A stretch of DNA of 63,076 bases from Hymenobacter coccineus (GCF_001816125.1 NZ_MDZA01000055.1:1-63076), one strand, 5' to 3'. Counted from the first letter of the stretch, positions 18,012-27,172 are shown. Notes: generated from the sequence alone by a model not told the origin. Numbers and translations: made by a program.

Positions 18012-19856
18012 ATGAAGACGTACCTCCGCATCCTGCAATACGCCCGGCCCTGGCTGGCGTTCTTGCCTCAATACCTGCTGTACACGGTGCTGACCATCTT
18101 TTTCAGCATCGGCAACTTCACGCTGATTATTCCACTACTCAGCGTTTTGTTTGACAAAACGGATAAGGTGCACGAGCAAGCCCCAGCCCACCTGCCCGCC
18201 TTCAAGCCCACCATTGATTGGGTAACGCAGACCTTCAATTATTTCTTTGCCGACGTACTGGCGGGGTATGGTAAAATGGGGGCCCTGGCCTTTGTGTGCG
18301 GGGTGGTAGTGGCCTCGGTGCTGCTGAGCAACGTGTTTCGCTACCTGAGCCTGCGGCTACTGGCCAAAGTGCGGGCCCGCGTGGTGCGCAACCTGCGGCG
18401 CGACCTGTACTACCGCGTAGTGGGGCTCCAACTGGGCTTTTTTTCGAATGAGCGCAAAGGGGATTTGATGTCGCGCTTCACGGCCGACGTGCAGGAGGTA
18501 GAAACTTCGGTGGTGAACACCATGACGGCGGTTATCAAGGAGCCGCTCACCATCGTGGCGTATTTCCTGGTGCTGTTCCACATTTCGGCCCCGCTCACCT
18601 TGTTCACGCTGGTGCTGCTGCCCATATCGGGCGGCATCATTGCCAGCATCGCCAAGCGGCTGCGGCGGCAGGCCGAAATCAGCCAAAGCACGCTGGGCTC
18701 GATGATGTCGGTGATTGACGAAACGCTGGGCGGCATCCGGGTTATCAAAGCTTTTAATGCCCAGGGCTACATCAAAGGTAAATTTGATGAGCAAAACGAC
18801 CAGTATGCCCGCACCTCGCGGCGCATGGACAACACCCGCGACCTGGCCTCGCCGTTCTCCGAATTCGTCGGCGTATCGGTGGTAGCGGGGCTGCTGTACT
18901 TTGGCGGCTCGCTCATTTTGGGCGGCAACACTACCCTGACGGGCCAGGAGTTCATTGGCTACGTCATCCTGTTTTCGCAGGTGCTCACGCCGGCTAAGGC
19001 GCTGTCGGGCTCGTTCGGCAACATCCAGCGCGGGCTGGTATCCGGCGGGCGAGTGCTGCGCATCATCGACACCGAGCCGACGGTGCGCGACCGGCCGGGG
19101 GCCCTAACGCTGCCGCCCTTCGAACGAGAAATTGAGCTGCGCGACGTGCAGTTCAGCTACGGCGATACGCCCGTGCTCTACGACCTGAACCTGACCATTA
19201 AAAAAGGCCAGATGGTGGCGTTGGTGGGCCCCAGCGGCGGCGGCAAAAGCACGGTAGCCGACCTGCTACCCCGCTTTTATGACGCCAGCGGCGGCCAGAT
19301 CTTCATCGACGGGCACGACGTGCGCGCCTGCACCATCCACTCGGTGCGCGACCAGATGGGCATCGTCACGCAGGAGAGCATTTTGTTCAACGACACGATT
19401 TTCAACAACATTCGCTTCAATACCGAGGCTACCGAGGCCGAAGTCATCGAAGCCGCCAAAATTGCTAACGCCCACGAGTTCATCGTGGCCAGCCCCGACG
19501 GCTACCAAACCGTGATTGGCGACCGCGGCGGCCGGCTGTCGGGCGGGCAGCGCCAACGCCTGAGCATTGCCCGCGCCATCCTGCGCAACCCGCCCATCCT
19601 GATTCTGGACGAGGCCACTTCGGCGCTCGATACCGAGAGCGAAAAGCTGGTGCAGGAAGCCCTGCAACGCCTGATGGCGGCGCGCACCTCGCTGGTTATT
19701 GCCCACCGCCTGAGCACGGTGCAGCACGCCGACGAAATCATCGTGCTCCAGCACGGCCGCATTGTGGAGCGCGGCACTCACGACGAGCTGTCGCGGCGGC
19801 CCGGTGGTGTGTACCAGCGCCTTAGCTCGCTGCAAACCAATGCCGCGCTGGTGTAG
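18012..19856 (+). CDS. ABC exporter, fused membrane and ATPase domains (MsbA-like)
   Basis: 614 residues. The N-terminal transmembrane domain (about 15-340) has six hydrophobic segments. The ATPase domain has Walker A GPSGGGKST (406-414), signature LSGGQRQR (509-516) and Walker B with D-loop ILDEATSALD (531-540). It functions as a dimer in the inner membrane. The Bacteroidota subfamily includes MsbA-like lipid exporters. The neighbouring Wzi-like gene and gmhA make a role in envelope glycolipid export plausible. Confidence 0.92.
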   Translation: MKTYLRILQYARPWLAFLPQYLLYTVLTIFFSIGNFTLIIPLLSVLFDKTDKVHEQAPAHLPAFKPTIDWVTQTFNYFFADVLAGYGKMGALAFVCGVVVASVLLSNVFRYLSLRLLAKVRARVVRNLRRDLYYRVVGLQLGFFSNERKGDLMSRFTADVQEVETSVVNTMTAVIKEPLTIVAYFLVLFHISAPLTLFTLVLLPISGGIIASIAKRLRRQAEISQSTLGSMMSVIDETLGGIRVIKAFNAQGYIKGKFDEQNDQYARTSRRMDNTRDLASPFSEFVGVSVVAGLLYFGGSLILGGNTTLTGQEFIGYVILFSQVLTPAKALSGSFGNIQRGLVSGGRVLRIIDTEPTVRDRPGALTLPPFEREIELRDVQFSYGDTPVLYDLNLTIKKGQMVALVGPSGGGKSTVADLLPRFYDASGGQIFIDGHDVRACTIHSVRDQMGIVTQESILFNDTIFNNIRFNTEATEAEVIEAAKIANAHEFIVASPDGYQTVIGDRGGRLSGGQRQRLSIARAILRNPPILILDEATSALDTESEKLVQEALQRLMAARTSLVIAHRLSTVQHADEIIVLQHGRIVERGTHDELSRRPGGVYQRLSSLQTNAALV

Positions 19857-19910
19857 GGCCCCGGCACGGCTTATCTTTAGTCCGCCGCTTATTTCTTCCC
19901 TTCTCCGCCC

Positions 19911-20165
19911 ATGCTCAGCAAAAACGCCTCGCGCTGGTTCGGCTCCCTCATCTTGCTGATGCTCGCCCTGCGCTTTGGCTACAAGTACTACCACAGCCAG
20001 CAGCGGCCGGCCTACGAAGTGCAGATGTAAACGCTCAAGGCCAAAAACCAGGTCCTCATGCAAGCCATTCAGGCCGACCAGGATGCCCAACGGGCCGCCG
20101 GGAAGGCACCCATCCTCGCCGATTCGGCGGTTATTGCCACCGACTTTACCTTGCAAGCCCGGTAG
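19911..20165 (+). pseudogene. Small membrane-anchored protein with an in-frame stop
   Basis: The frame opens at an ATG at 19911 and encodes MLSKNASRWFGSLILLML... with one N-terminal membrane segment, then meets TAA at 20028-20030 (codon 40). The same frame continues without further stops for 44 codons to TAG at 20163-20165, and the downstream part is a well-formed hydrophilic segment (TLKAKNQVLMQAIQADQDAQ). One C-to-T change from CAA (Gln) would explain it. A near-consensus -7 box TATCTTTA lies at 19871-19878. Either it is a nonsense allele or only the 39-residue peptide is made. Confidence 0.5.
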
Positions 20166-20235
20166 CCGGGGCCCCACGGGAAGCGTTTCGCAGCCTTTCC
20201 CGTATTCAATTCTTCTTCTTTAAACTCGCCTGATC

Positions 20236-20733
20236 ATGGTTGCGCTCAAACGTTTCGTTTCAATAATAGTGATGGTGTACCTGCTGCTGGCCCTGCTGTT
20301 TCTGCTGGTGCCGGCGGTGCAGACCTCGGTGGCGGGCATGGGCTCGGCATTGCCAGAGGTGGAGCTAGACCGGAATTTCTTCCGGATGCTGGCCATCATA
20401 GGAGCCATCATTCTGGCCGTGCACCTGGTGGTTGAAAACCTCGACAGCAGCCTCTTGCGCCGCAACGTGGCCAAGCAGGATGGTCGCATCAACGAGCTAA
20501 AGGCCAAGCTCTACGACAACCAGCAAGCGCGGCCGCCTCTGCCCGCAGGGGGCCCCCAAGGCGCACCCGCCAACCAATACGAGGGGCCCCAGGGCGCGCC
20601 CGCCGGCCGCTACGGAAACCTCAGTGGGGCCCCCACCGGGCCGCCCGCCCCACCGGCGCCCCAACGGCCCCTGTTTCCGCAGCACGACCCCAGCCTGCCC
20701 AATACGCCTTCGGCCGAGCGGCCGCCGCTGTAG
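20236..20733 (+). CDS. Membrane protein with Pro/Gly-rich tail
   Basis: 165 residues with two transmembrane segments (about 10-33 and 52-70), a short basic segment, and a tail with imperfect GPQGAPA / SGAPTGPP repeats (about 98-140). Function unknown. It sits 30 bp upstream of gmhA on the same strand and is probably cotranscribed with it. Confidence 0.6.
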   Translation: MVALKRFVSIIVMVYLLLALLFLLVPAVQTSVAGMGSALPEVELDRNFFRMLAIIGAIILAVHLVVENLDSSLLRRNVAKQDGRINELKAKLYDNQQARPPLPAGGPQGAPANQYEGPQGAPAGRYGNLSGAPTGPPAPPAPQRPLFPQHDPSLPNTPSAERPPL

Positions 20734-20763
20734 TTCTTTTTTCCCGCGCCCTACCCTTTTCGC

Positions 20764-21360
20764 GTGCCCCACCCCACCACTGCCCTCACCGCCACCATCC
20801 ACGCCGAGCTGGCCGAAGCCCGTGCCGTGCTCGACCGCTTTCTGGCCGATGAAACCAACCTGGCCCGCATCGCCGAAACGGCTGAGTTGATGGCGCACTG
20901 CCTCCGGAACGGCGGCAAAATCCTCACCTGCGGCAACGGCGGCAGCCTCTGCGACGCCCAGCACTTTGCCGAGGAGCTGAGCGGCCGCTACCGCGCCGAC
21001 CGCAGGGCCCTGGCCGCCATCGCCCTCACCGACGCCTCGCACATGACTTGCGTGGCCAACGACTACGGCTTTGAGTTCGTCTTCAGCCGCTTCGTGGAGG
21101 CCCTGGGCCGGCCGGGCGACGTGCTGCTGGCCCTCAGCACCAGCGGCAACTCGCCCAACGTGCTCCGCGCCGCCGAGGCCGCTAGGGCCCTGGGCATGCA
21201 AGTAGTTGCCCTCACCGGCAAAGACGGCGGCGCACTGGCCAGCAGTTGCGACGTGGAAATCAGGGCCCCGCACAGCGGCTACGCCGACCGCATCCAGGAA
21301 ATCCACATCAAAGTGATTCACATTTTGATCATGCTGATTGAGCAGCTGGTCATCGATTAA
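20764..21360 (+). CDS. gmhA: Sedoheptulose-7-phosphate isomerase (SIS domain)
   Basis: 198 residues, the normal GmhA size. It makes D-glycero-D-manno-heptose 7-phosphate, the first step to the ADP-heptose used in LPS cores. Motifs are [17 protein letters not shown] (about 58-74), [17 protein letters not shown], and [13 protein letters not shown] (about 122-134), all typical. The start is GTG at 20764, and no ATG fits. The catalytic Glu and His residues in AQHFAEEL and [10 protein letters not shown] are present. Confidence 0.9.
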   Translation: MPHPTTALTATIHAELAEARAVLDRFLADETNLARIAETAELMAHCLRNGGKILTCGNGGSLCDAQHFAEELSGRYRADRRALAAIALTDASHMTCVANDYGFEFVFSRFVEALGRPGDVLLALSTSGNSPNVLRAAEAARALGMQVVALTGKDGGALASSCDVEIRAPHSGYADRIQEIHIKVIHILIMLIEQLVID

Positions 21361-21526
21361 TTTCTGCTCAAGTAGGGCCCCTGGGCTGGCTACAGGCCGT
21401 CCCGGTTGAGCCTATCGAAGCATATCCCCCGCGTAACCAATTAATTACTGCTGCGGGCAAGATGCTTCGCGCTGCATGACGGCCTAATTACTAACTAATT
21501 AAATAATTTCTATCACTAATTATTTT

Positions 21527-22155
21527 ATGCTGACCAAGACCTTCGGCTCGGCTGTGCAAGGTGTTAATGCCTACACCATCATTATTGAAGTAGTGGTGTC
21601 GGCCGGGACTGGCTTTAACGTGGTGGGCTTGCCGGATAATGCCATCAAGGAGAGCCAGCAGCGGATTGAGGCGGCGCTAAAGTTCCGCGGCTACCGGATG
21701 CCGCGCACCAAAACGGTGGTGAACATGGCCCCGGCTGACATCCGCAAAGAGGGCGCGGCCTACGACTTGCCCATTGCGCTGGGCATTCTGCACGCCTCGC
21801 AACAGCTGAACACCGAGCGGCTGGGCGACTACGTCATCATGGGCGAAATGTCGCTCGATGGCGAACTGCGGCCCATCAAGGGCGTGCTGCCAATTGCCAT
21901 TCAGGCCCGCAAGGAAGGCTTCAAGGGCATCATCCTGCCCAAGGAAAACGCCGAGGAAGCGGCCATCGTCAACAACCTCGACGTGCTGGCGGTGGGCAGC
22001 ATGCAAGAGGCCATCGACTTTCTGGAAGGCCGCGCTGACGTGAAGCCCACGGTGGTCGACACACGCGACCTATTCCAGCACGCGGTGAACAAGTACACCG
22101 CTGACTTTGCCGACGTGCAGGGCCAGGAAAATATCAAGCGGGCCCTGGAAATTGC
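21527..22155 (+). pseudogene. comM: comM (yifB), 5' fragment
   Basis: The first 209 codons of the ComM/YifB Mg-chelatase-like AAA+ ATPase, starting MLTKTFGSAVQGVNAYT and including GLPDNAIKESQQRIEAAL and the N-terminal lobe up to DVQGQENIKRALEIA. The reading frame then enters transposon DNA at 22156 and stops shortly after. The rest of the gene is at 43117-43800. ComM is a hexameric branch-migration helicase that promotes integration of DNA in natural transformation. The missing middle part includes Walker A, so no functional protein can be made. Confidence 0.93.
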
Positions 22156-22220
22156 TGTCAATTATCAAAGTAGATGAGAACTTGCCAAAGTAAATGAGAA
22201 TCTGCCAAAGAAGATAAGAA
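22156..22220 (+). repeat. Transposon left end with three TnsB-like sites
   Basis: The tip TGTCAATT is followed by three direct repeats at exact 20-bp steps: TATCAAAGTAGATGAGAA (22163-22180), TGCCAAAGTAAATGAGAA (22183-22200) and TGCCAAAGAAGATAAGAA (22203-22220). Arrays like this are where TnsB binds in Tn7 family members. Confidence 0.85.
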
Positions 22221-22237
22221 ACCTCTGCTTGCCACTG

Positions 22238-23962
22238 ATGCTCACTTCAGCCTTTAACATTGGTCCCTTCCCAGATGTAGGAGGGCTCTACCAATTGGTC
22301 TATTTAGGGGCTTTGGAGCAACAAGGCACTGCACCACGAGAGAAGTCCGTGCTGGCTTACTTCCGTGGGACGGATTGGAAACAAAGCCCTAGCCAGCCTT
22401 TTGAAGACTACATAGTAAGAAAGCTAAATATCCACCAAGGAATTAGTTTGCAGGTCGGCTCCTTATGGCAATCAGACGGATCCCAAGCAGCCTCGAGTAG
22501 GGTTTGCCTCAAAGAAACCCGAACGTTCACGCTCGGTCCGGGCGTGCTGTCCCCCCGTACTTTGTTGGGCATCCTACCAACCTTGGTTTCCTCGCCACCT
22601 GCACTTCTCTCCAATTTTCTATCTAATCCGCTACTAGCAGTCATCCAAGGAACGCCTTTCGTTACGGTTCAACACAGCGAAACCACCATCCTAATCCCCT
22701 GCTTGGAGCTGGCACGGGCTTTTTATTTTTGGGCGGGCCCAAGGATAGTAGATTTCTTTTTTTACCCCGGCCACGTCCAAGACCTGTGCCAACCCGTGGT
22801 TCCCCCCACTCTGCGAAACCGTAAGTCGGCCCGCCTGTTGTTGCGCAGCCGCAACGCGAAGCCCGCTCTTTTCGATTTACCCCGTCACTTTACTAAGGAA
22901 CAAGTGGCGGTGTTGGCGGAGTTGTTGTTTAATCCCAGCTTCAACAAGTCGTTCACGCAAGTGCAGGCAAAACTGCTGACCCAGTGGGCCCGTTCACCCA
23001 GAGCCCATTTGTGGTTAGAGTTGATCCTTGAGAAAGGCGTTACCGTCAAGGCCAACGGCATTAGCTTCAAAGAAGGTGACGACTCGTACTTCTGGGTCAC
23101 TTCCTTATTTAAGCGAAGCAACTATTTTTGCTTCAATAAGTTAAAGTACACGTCGCTTGACGATCACCGGCCAGGGCGTACACGGGCCACGGCCGACTTC
23201 CACGCGGAGTTGGACCGCCATCGCTTGCGGGCCCACATAAAACTGAATGCACCACTGGCCCCCGTGCAGGACTCCAGCCAAGCGGGCAGCAGCTTGTACG
23301 GTACGCCAGAAGTCGCCTTGCTCACCGACGACGAAGTCGCCCTTCCCAGCATTGAACGCACGGCAAAAGTATTACAGGAGACGGTTACAGAGTCCACCTA
23401 CCGCCACGTTTACGGTCGGCCAACCGTGCTGAGCGAAAGGGGCGGCGGGCGTGATTTAGACGTTGCCAAAGCATTTTTTCACCTGGAGCAAGACAAGGTT
23501 ACTTACGCTTGGTACTTCCGGGCCATCGTGGCGGAGTTGCGGCGTAACTATTCGGTTCGGTGCCTGGAGGTCAACAACGCGGCCCGTGCGTTCGACCCGG
23601 GAGTTTGCGTGTTGCGGTTTCTTACAAGGCCTCCTTACCGGGTGGCCATTGCCGAGGTATTGCACCAACGCCGGTACTATTATTTTTTTCAGGTGTTGGC
23701 CAGTCAAAGCAGGAGGTGGGCTTTCCTGTTCACCGCCAACAACCAAGTGGCCTTGTCTGCTGATCAAATCAATGGTTTAATGCTAGCCATTAGTAAGTCC
23801 AAAGATGATTGGGTGTTGGCCAAAAAGAAATATTTGGAACGCCTAAGTAGGTGGTTCGATGATGCTTTAACTATTATTCCCCACAACCGCAAAGGAATTG
23901 TATCAGACGTGAAACGCTGTAAAGACGATATGCAGAACCAATTTCGGATTAAGCGCAGGTAA
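22238..23962 (+). CDS. TnsE-like protein (tentative)
   Basis: 574 residues starting at ATG 22238, only 18 bp inside the third left-end repeat. I do not recognise it with certainty. Its size and layout recall Tn7 TnsE (538 residues): the motif IPCLELARAFYF matches IPxLELARxxF of TnsE, followed by a segment like HFTKEQVAVLAELLF, a VTVKANG strand, and a C-terminal basic domain with RVAIAEVLHQRRYYYFFQV. This comparison is from memory of the E. coli protein. In Tn7, TnsE directs insertion to replicating conjugal plasmids. I see no promoter inside the end, so expression may depend on transcription from the comM promoter, which reads in the same direction. Confidence 0.45.
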   Translation: MLTSAFNIGPFPDVGGLYQLVYLGALEQQGTAPREKSVLAYFRGTDWKQSPSQPFEDYIVRKLNIHQGISLQVGSLWQSDGSQAASSRVCLKETRTFTLGPGVLSPRTLLGILPTLVSSPPALLSNFLSNPLLAVIQGTPFVTVQHSETTILIPCLELARAFYFWAGPRIVDFFFYPGHVQDLCQPVVPPTLRNRKSARLLLRSRNAKPALFDLPRHFTKEQVAVLAELLFNPSFNKSFTQVQAKLLTQWARSPRAHLWLELILEKGVTVKANGISFKEGDDSYFWVTSLFKRSNYFCFNKLKYTSLDDHRPGRTRATADFHAELDRHRLRAHIKLNAPLAPVQDSSQAGSSLYGTPEVALLTDDEVALPSIERTAKVLQETVTESTYRHVYGRPTVLSERGGGRDLDVAKAFFHLEQDKVTYAWYFRAIVAELRRNYSVRCLEVNNAARAFDPGVCVLRFLTRPPYRVAIAEVLHQRRYYYFFQVLASQSRRWAFLFTANNQVALSADQINGLMLAISKSKDDWVLAKKKYLERLSRWFDDALTIIPHNRKGIVSDVKRCKDDMQNQFRIKRR

Positions 23963-24225
23963 AATGTTAACTCCGTTTGGTTTGGTATAGCTAGATCGCT
24001 TTAAACTCACATACGTCCGCACCATGCCACCGAGAACCTACCTACCGTAATCTTAAGATCAATCAAATTGTAAAAGGAAAACGCCGCTAACAAGTTCTCT
24101 CAGACATGCGGTGAAGAAGTGAGTTCGGAATAATTGTTTCCCCCGTGATAGGCCAGACTCTCCCACGGGGCCTGGTCTATGTTCGTTTTTAGTACGCCCA
24201 TCCTTTACCAGCGTTTCGAACAACC

Positions 24226-25029
24226 ATGTCTACTGAAGCATCGGCCGAGGAGCTACCCAGCACCCCTCTTATCCCCCTTTCATCAGCTGAGAACCCTACC
24301 GCGTCGCCTTCCTCCGGCGGGACTGCACCCGATGCTTTCGCGGGCCCTGCACGTTTCGTGGCGAAAGAACGTGAGGTCCCGGTCAACCCCAAGTTTGAGA
24401 AGAAGTTCAGCAAGTACCTCGAACGGACAGAAAAAGGAATAGAAAAACTAACAGACCGCCAATCTATTTCAGGCCAAGAGTTTGACAAACAAATTGTGGC
24501 GCTTGCTGGCGGTGGGTTGGCCTTGACCATCACCTTGTCAAAGGATTTCTTGGCTCAAGGCGCTGACCTCGTCGGGTTTCTCTTTGCAAGTTGGGGATGT
24601 TTCTTGCTGGCTTTAACTGCCAACCTCATTTCCCACAGAACTTCCACGGAGCATTATAACCTAATGATTCAACGGCAGCAGCATTATTTGGATTGCGCTG
24701 AAAATGACAATAGTGATATTGACGAAGAACTGGACGAAACGTTGGGAAAGCGCATTAACTATCGGACCAAGTGGGTAAACGGCCTCAACTTGGGAGCGCT
24801 AATTGGTTGTTTGCTTGGTATCGTCTTCTTCATTATCTTTACTTTTTACAATAAAGACCATGCCGATGCACGACCAAGACCCGTCCCAGCCAAGGCCATT
24901 GCCGACCCACGCTCCCGACCTTATCAAAGGCCTGCCGGCAACCACGGTGCAACTAAGCCCGCCCCGCCCACCGCAGGCACCCGTTACGATAGTGCCGGCG
25001 GCGCTACAGGAGACGAAGTAAAAAAGTAG
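24226..25029 (+). CDS. Membrane protein, cargo, unknown family
   Basis: 267 residues. A Ser/Pro-rich N-terminus (1-50), a charged coiled-coil-like segment (52-90, KFEKKFSKYLERTEKGIEKL), two membrane segments (about 91-108 and 112-130), a charged cytoplasmic-looking part with DNDNSDIDEELDETL-like acidity, a third membrane segment (about 185-205), and a disordered Pro-rich tail ending KK. I do not know the family. Compact 2TM or 3TM proteins are frequent effectors in defence cassettes, but there is no direct evidence here. Two small Pro-rich genes follow on the same strand. Confidence 0.6.
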   Translation: MSTEASAEELPSTPLIPLSSAENPTASPSSGGTAPDAFAGPARFVAKEREVPVNPKFEKKFSKYLERTEKGIEKLTDRQSISGQEFDKQIVALAGGGLALTITLSKDFLAQGADLVGFLFASWGCFLLALTANLISHRTSTEHYNLMIQRQQHYLDCAENDNSDIDEELDETLGKRINYRTKWVNGLNLGALIGCLLGIVFFIIFTFYNKDHADARPRPVPAKAIADPRSRPYQRPAGNHGATKPAPPTAGTRYDSAGGATGDEVKK

Positions 25030-25056
25030 CTTTCTCAATAAATTTACCCCCGCCCC

Positions 25057-25209
25057 ATGAGCGAGCAAGCCCCTGCCGATGGACCGGTCCGTGGTGTGAT
25101 CAAACCGCCTCATACCGAACAACTCAGCCTTCCTCCCACGGGGAATATGATTAATCCGGCACGTCCACCAAAACTGACGCCGCCGGTAGACGCTGCTGCC
25201 AAAAAATGA
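25057..25209 (+). CDS. Pro-rich micro-protein A
   Basis: 50 residues starting MSEQAPADGPVRG. The C-terminal half, LSLPPTGNMINPARPPK, is related to micro-protein B downstream (shared pattern SLxPTxxMxxPxRPPK, both ending KK). It starts 27 bp after the membrane protein stop and is probably in the same transcript. No family recognised. Confidence 0.5.
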   Translation: MSEQAPADGPVRGVIKPPHTEQLSLPPTGNMINPARPPKLTPPVDAAAKK

Positions 25210-25279
25210 GTTTGTTATTTTTTGGTTATCCAATACCTTGTTATTTAGCCCAATACTTTTACACTAATCATTTTTACTT

Positions 25280-25438
25280 ATGAACCTTGACATGTTAAAT
25301 CAATTAGGAGGGCTCATCCGCCCCATTTCTGTGACTATGCCGTTGGGAGAACAAGCCAGCCTAACCCCAACAAACATCATGGTGAGCCCTCCGCGCCCAC
25401 CGAAACCGCCGGTTCTCACAAACGACGGGAAAAAGTAA
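25280..25438 (+). CDS. Pro-rich micro-protein B
   Basis: 52 residues starting MNLDMLNQLGGLIRPIS and ending with ASLTPTNIMVSPPRPPK, a short Pro/Val stretch and KK. It is a divergent copy of micro-protein A 70 bp upstream. The shared C-terminal pattern argues that both are translated and under selection. Confidence 0.5.
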   Translation: MNLDMLNQLGGLIRPISVTMPLGEQASLTPTNIMVSPPRPPKPPVLTNDGKK

Positions 25439-25585
25439 ACACTGCAACAACAAGGTTGTAAAGTGGTGTATCTCACCAGTCCTACAGGCGGGTCAAAGGA
25501 TGTGCTGTGGCAAGGGCCTTCCCGGCGGGTAATTCGCTTGTGCTTACGGCCCCGCCACTTGGGTTAGCCGTCTTACCAAAAAACT

Positions 25586-25615
25586 AAAGCCCAACAACAA
25601 TGCTGGGCTTTTTTT
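25586..25615 (+). terminator. Terminator of the membrane/micro-protein cassette
   Basis: Arms AAAGCCCA and TGGGCTTT followed by a T run. The 148 bp between micro-protein B and this hairpin hold no gene that I can support. Confidence 0.7.
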
Positions 25616-25675
25616 ATGTTCGCGAGCGGTGGACGAGCGAAAAAATGCGGGGGCAGGCTATTAGCCATTGCCCAA

Positions 25676-26281
25676 CTATTGTACGGAGTTCTCAGCCTTT
25701 AGCTGAGTAGCCGCTGCCTTCTCGGCTTGGGCTTCCAGCGGCTCGCTGACGATGTCCAGCTGTGCAGAGGGGCCGTGGTCTGAAAAGGGCCGCGTGTAGA
25801 CCGCTCGGGTTTGCTTGCCCTGCCAGATGACGCCATCTAGGCGGTAGCGTTCACCGGCCCCGAAAAGATACTCCGCTTCTTTCTTGAATAAATCGCGGTT
25901 GACGCCGTAAGTCGTCGTCGTAAAGTACGCGAACTTGCCGTCGATAAAATAATAGCTGGTGGTGAGTTGTTGGGCGTGCTTCCCAAACCAACCGTCGCCT
26001 TGTGCGGATTGGCCGGAAGGATAGTAATAAGACTTCATCCCCAAGGCATTGCTGCCCCGCGCCTTTAGGCCAGGAAAGGCAGCCAGTGGCTCACCGAAGT
26101 GGTGGCCCGGGATGCCGTTGAGCGAATCCACTTTCATTGGTGCTGTCCGCTTGGCTGGGGCAATGCGGGACGGCGCAGTGGTTGCCGCGGAATCGTTGGC
26201 AGTGGGAGCAGACTGGGAGCAACTGCTCAGCAGCAGCCCGGTTAAAATCGCCCGTAGGGGCAGCGAGGAGAAGTGGTACAC
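25676..26281 (-). CDS. Hypothetical lipoprotein
   Basis: 201 residues with a signal peptide and lipobox LSSC (about 18-21), then a Thr/Ala-rich linker and a compact domain with GHHFGEPLAAFPGL and many aromatic residues (TTSYYFIDGKFAYF). The family is unknown. It is probably envelope-anchored. Transcribed toward the micro-protein cassette. Confidence 0.55.
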   Translation of the reverse strand: MYHFSSLPLRAILTGLLLSSCSQSAPTANDSAATTAPSRIAPAKRTAPMKVDSLNGIPGHHFGEPLAAFPGLKARGSNALGMKSYYYPSGQSAQGDGWFGKHAQQLTTSYYFIDGKFAYFTTTTYGVNRDLFKKEAEYLFGAGERYRLDGVIWQGKQTRAVYTRPFSDHGPSAQLDIVSEPLEAQAEKAAATQLKAENSVQ

Positions 26282-26530
26282 GGAAGCACGAAAGCGAAGG
26301 GTGATAAAAAATCAATGACGAAACAACCGACTGCTTGGCGCAAAAAGTGCTGGCAGGCGCTGACAACGGACGGGTGCACGAGCGGCGCGGCAACCAAGCG
26401 GACCAGGCCCGGTAAAACGTTGGCTTGGGAGCAGGCCGTGCTTGGCAGCAGTGGCAAGCCTGGGTTCGCTATGCCTTAAGCAACCAGCCCCCTGCAATTC
26501 GTCCGCGCTCAACAGGGCAATACCGGCCAA

Positions 26531-27076
26531 CTACTGCACAGCTGGGCGCTTTGCCAGAGGCAGTAGATCCAGTGACGTTTGCGCGGGTATGGGCACGCAC
26601 GATTCGGGGTAGCGTTCCAATAACTGCGTCAGGGCCCGGTTCACCAACGCCGATTTGCTTTCGCGCCGCCAAAAACTTGCGCGGCTCAGGCTTTCAAGCA
26701 CGTCCGTGCAAAAGGTGTACGTTTGTTTCTTCTCGCGGCGCTGCCCCGCTTGGGGCGGCAACGGAACCGCTGCCGCCCCAAGCGGGGCAGCGGTGGATGC
26801 AGGGGGCAACGGGGCCAGCGGGGCGGAAAAGGGGTGTTGGTCCTCAAAATAACGGGCCAAATCCGTCAGCCCTTCGGACGTTGCGGTCGCTTGGTTTGCG
26901 TCGAGTTGCAGCAGGGGCTGAAGGTGCTTAAAAGCCTGGTGCCATTGCGGCCACGTCAGGGCCGGGTAGTACGGACGCAGTACCTGGCGGGCGCTGAGCA
27001 GGGCTTGCGTGAGTTGAGCAGGGGAAGCTTGTGCACAAGGAATCAGGGGCAAGTCGGGAGCAAGGGGTGAGTCCAT
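26531..27076 (-). CDS. Putative DNA-binding protein with RHH-like C-terminal domain
   Basis: 181 residues. The N-terminal ~85 residues are helical. An Ala/Pro linker (about 86-110) is encoded by a large palindrome. The segment KKQTYTFCTDVLESLSRASF... with SKSALVNRALTQLLERYPES (about 115-155) has the strand-helix-helix pattern of ribbon-helix-helix proteins. It is divergent from the XRE gene across a palindromic operator-like site. A partition or regulatory role is inferred only. Confidence 0.5.
   Translation of the reverse strand: MDSPLAPDLPLIPCAQASPAQLTQALLSARQVLRPYYPALTWPQWHQAFKHLQPLLQLDANQATATSEGLTDLARYFEDQHPFSAPLAPLPPASTAAPLGAAAVPLPPQAGQRREKKQTYTFCTDVLESLSRASFWRRESKSALVNRALTQLLERYPESCVPIPAQTSLDLLPLAKRPAVQ
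26740..26791. repeat. Palindrome inside the RHH-like gene
   Basis: Perfect 21-bp arms at 26740-26760 and 26771-26791 (GCTGCCCCGCTTGGGGCGGC...) with a 10-base loop. It is in frame and encodes the Ala/Pro linker. It looks like a mobile palindromic unit inserted into the gene. Confidence 0.75.
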
Positions 27077-27154
27077 CCAAGGCGCGATTGGTAAGTCCTG
27101 GGTGACCTGCCAAGGGCCATCCCACCGGGCGAAGATAGGAATAATGAAGCAAAT

Positions 27155-27172
27155 AATGACAAATGTGTCATT
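27155..27172. promoter_or_regulatory. Operator-like palindrome
   Basis: AATGACA-aatg-TGTCATT lies between the divergent RHH-like (start 27076) and XRE (start 27209) genes. It is a plausible binding site for one of the two regulators. Confidence 0.45.

Noticed and set aside
26273..26479. A small plus-strand gene starting MTKQPTAWRKKCWQ
   Set aside because: It has no family pattern, and no promoter or terminator of its own. The region may be decayed.
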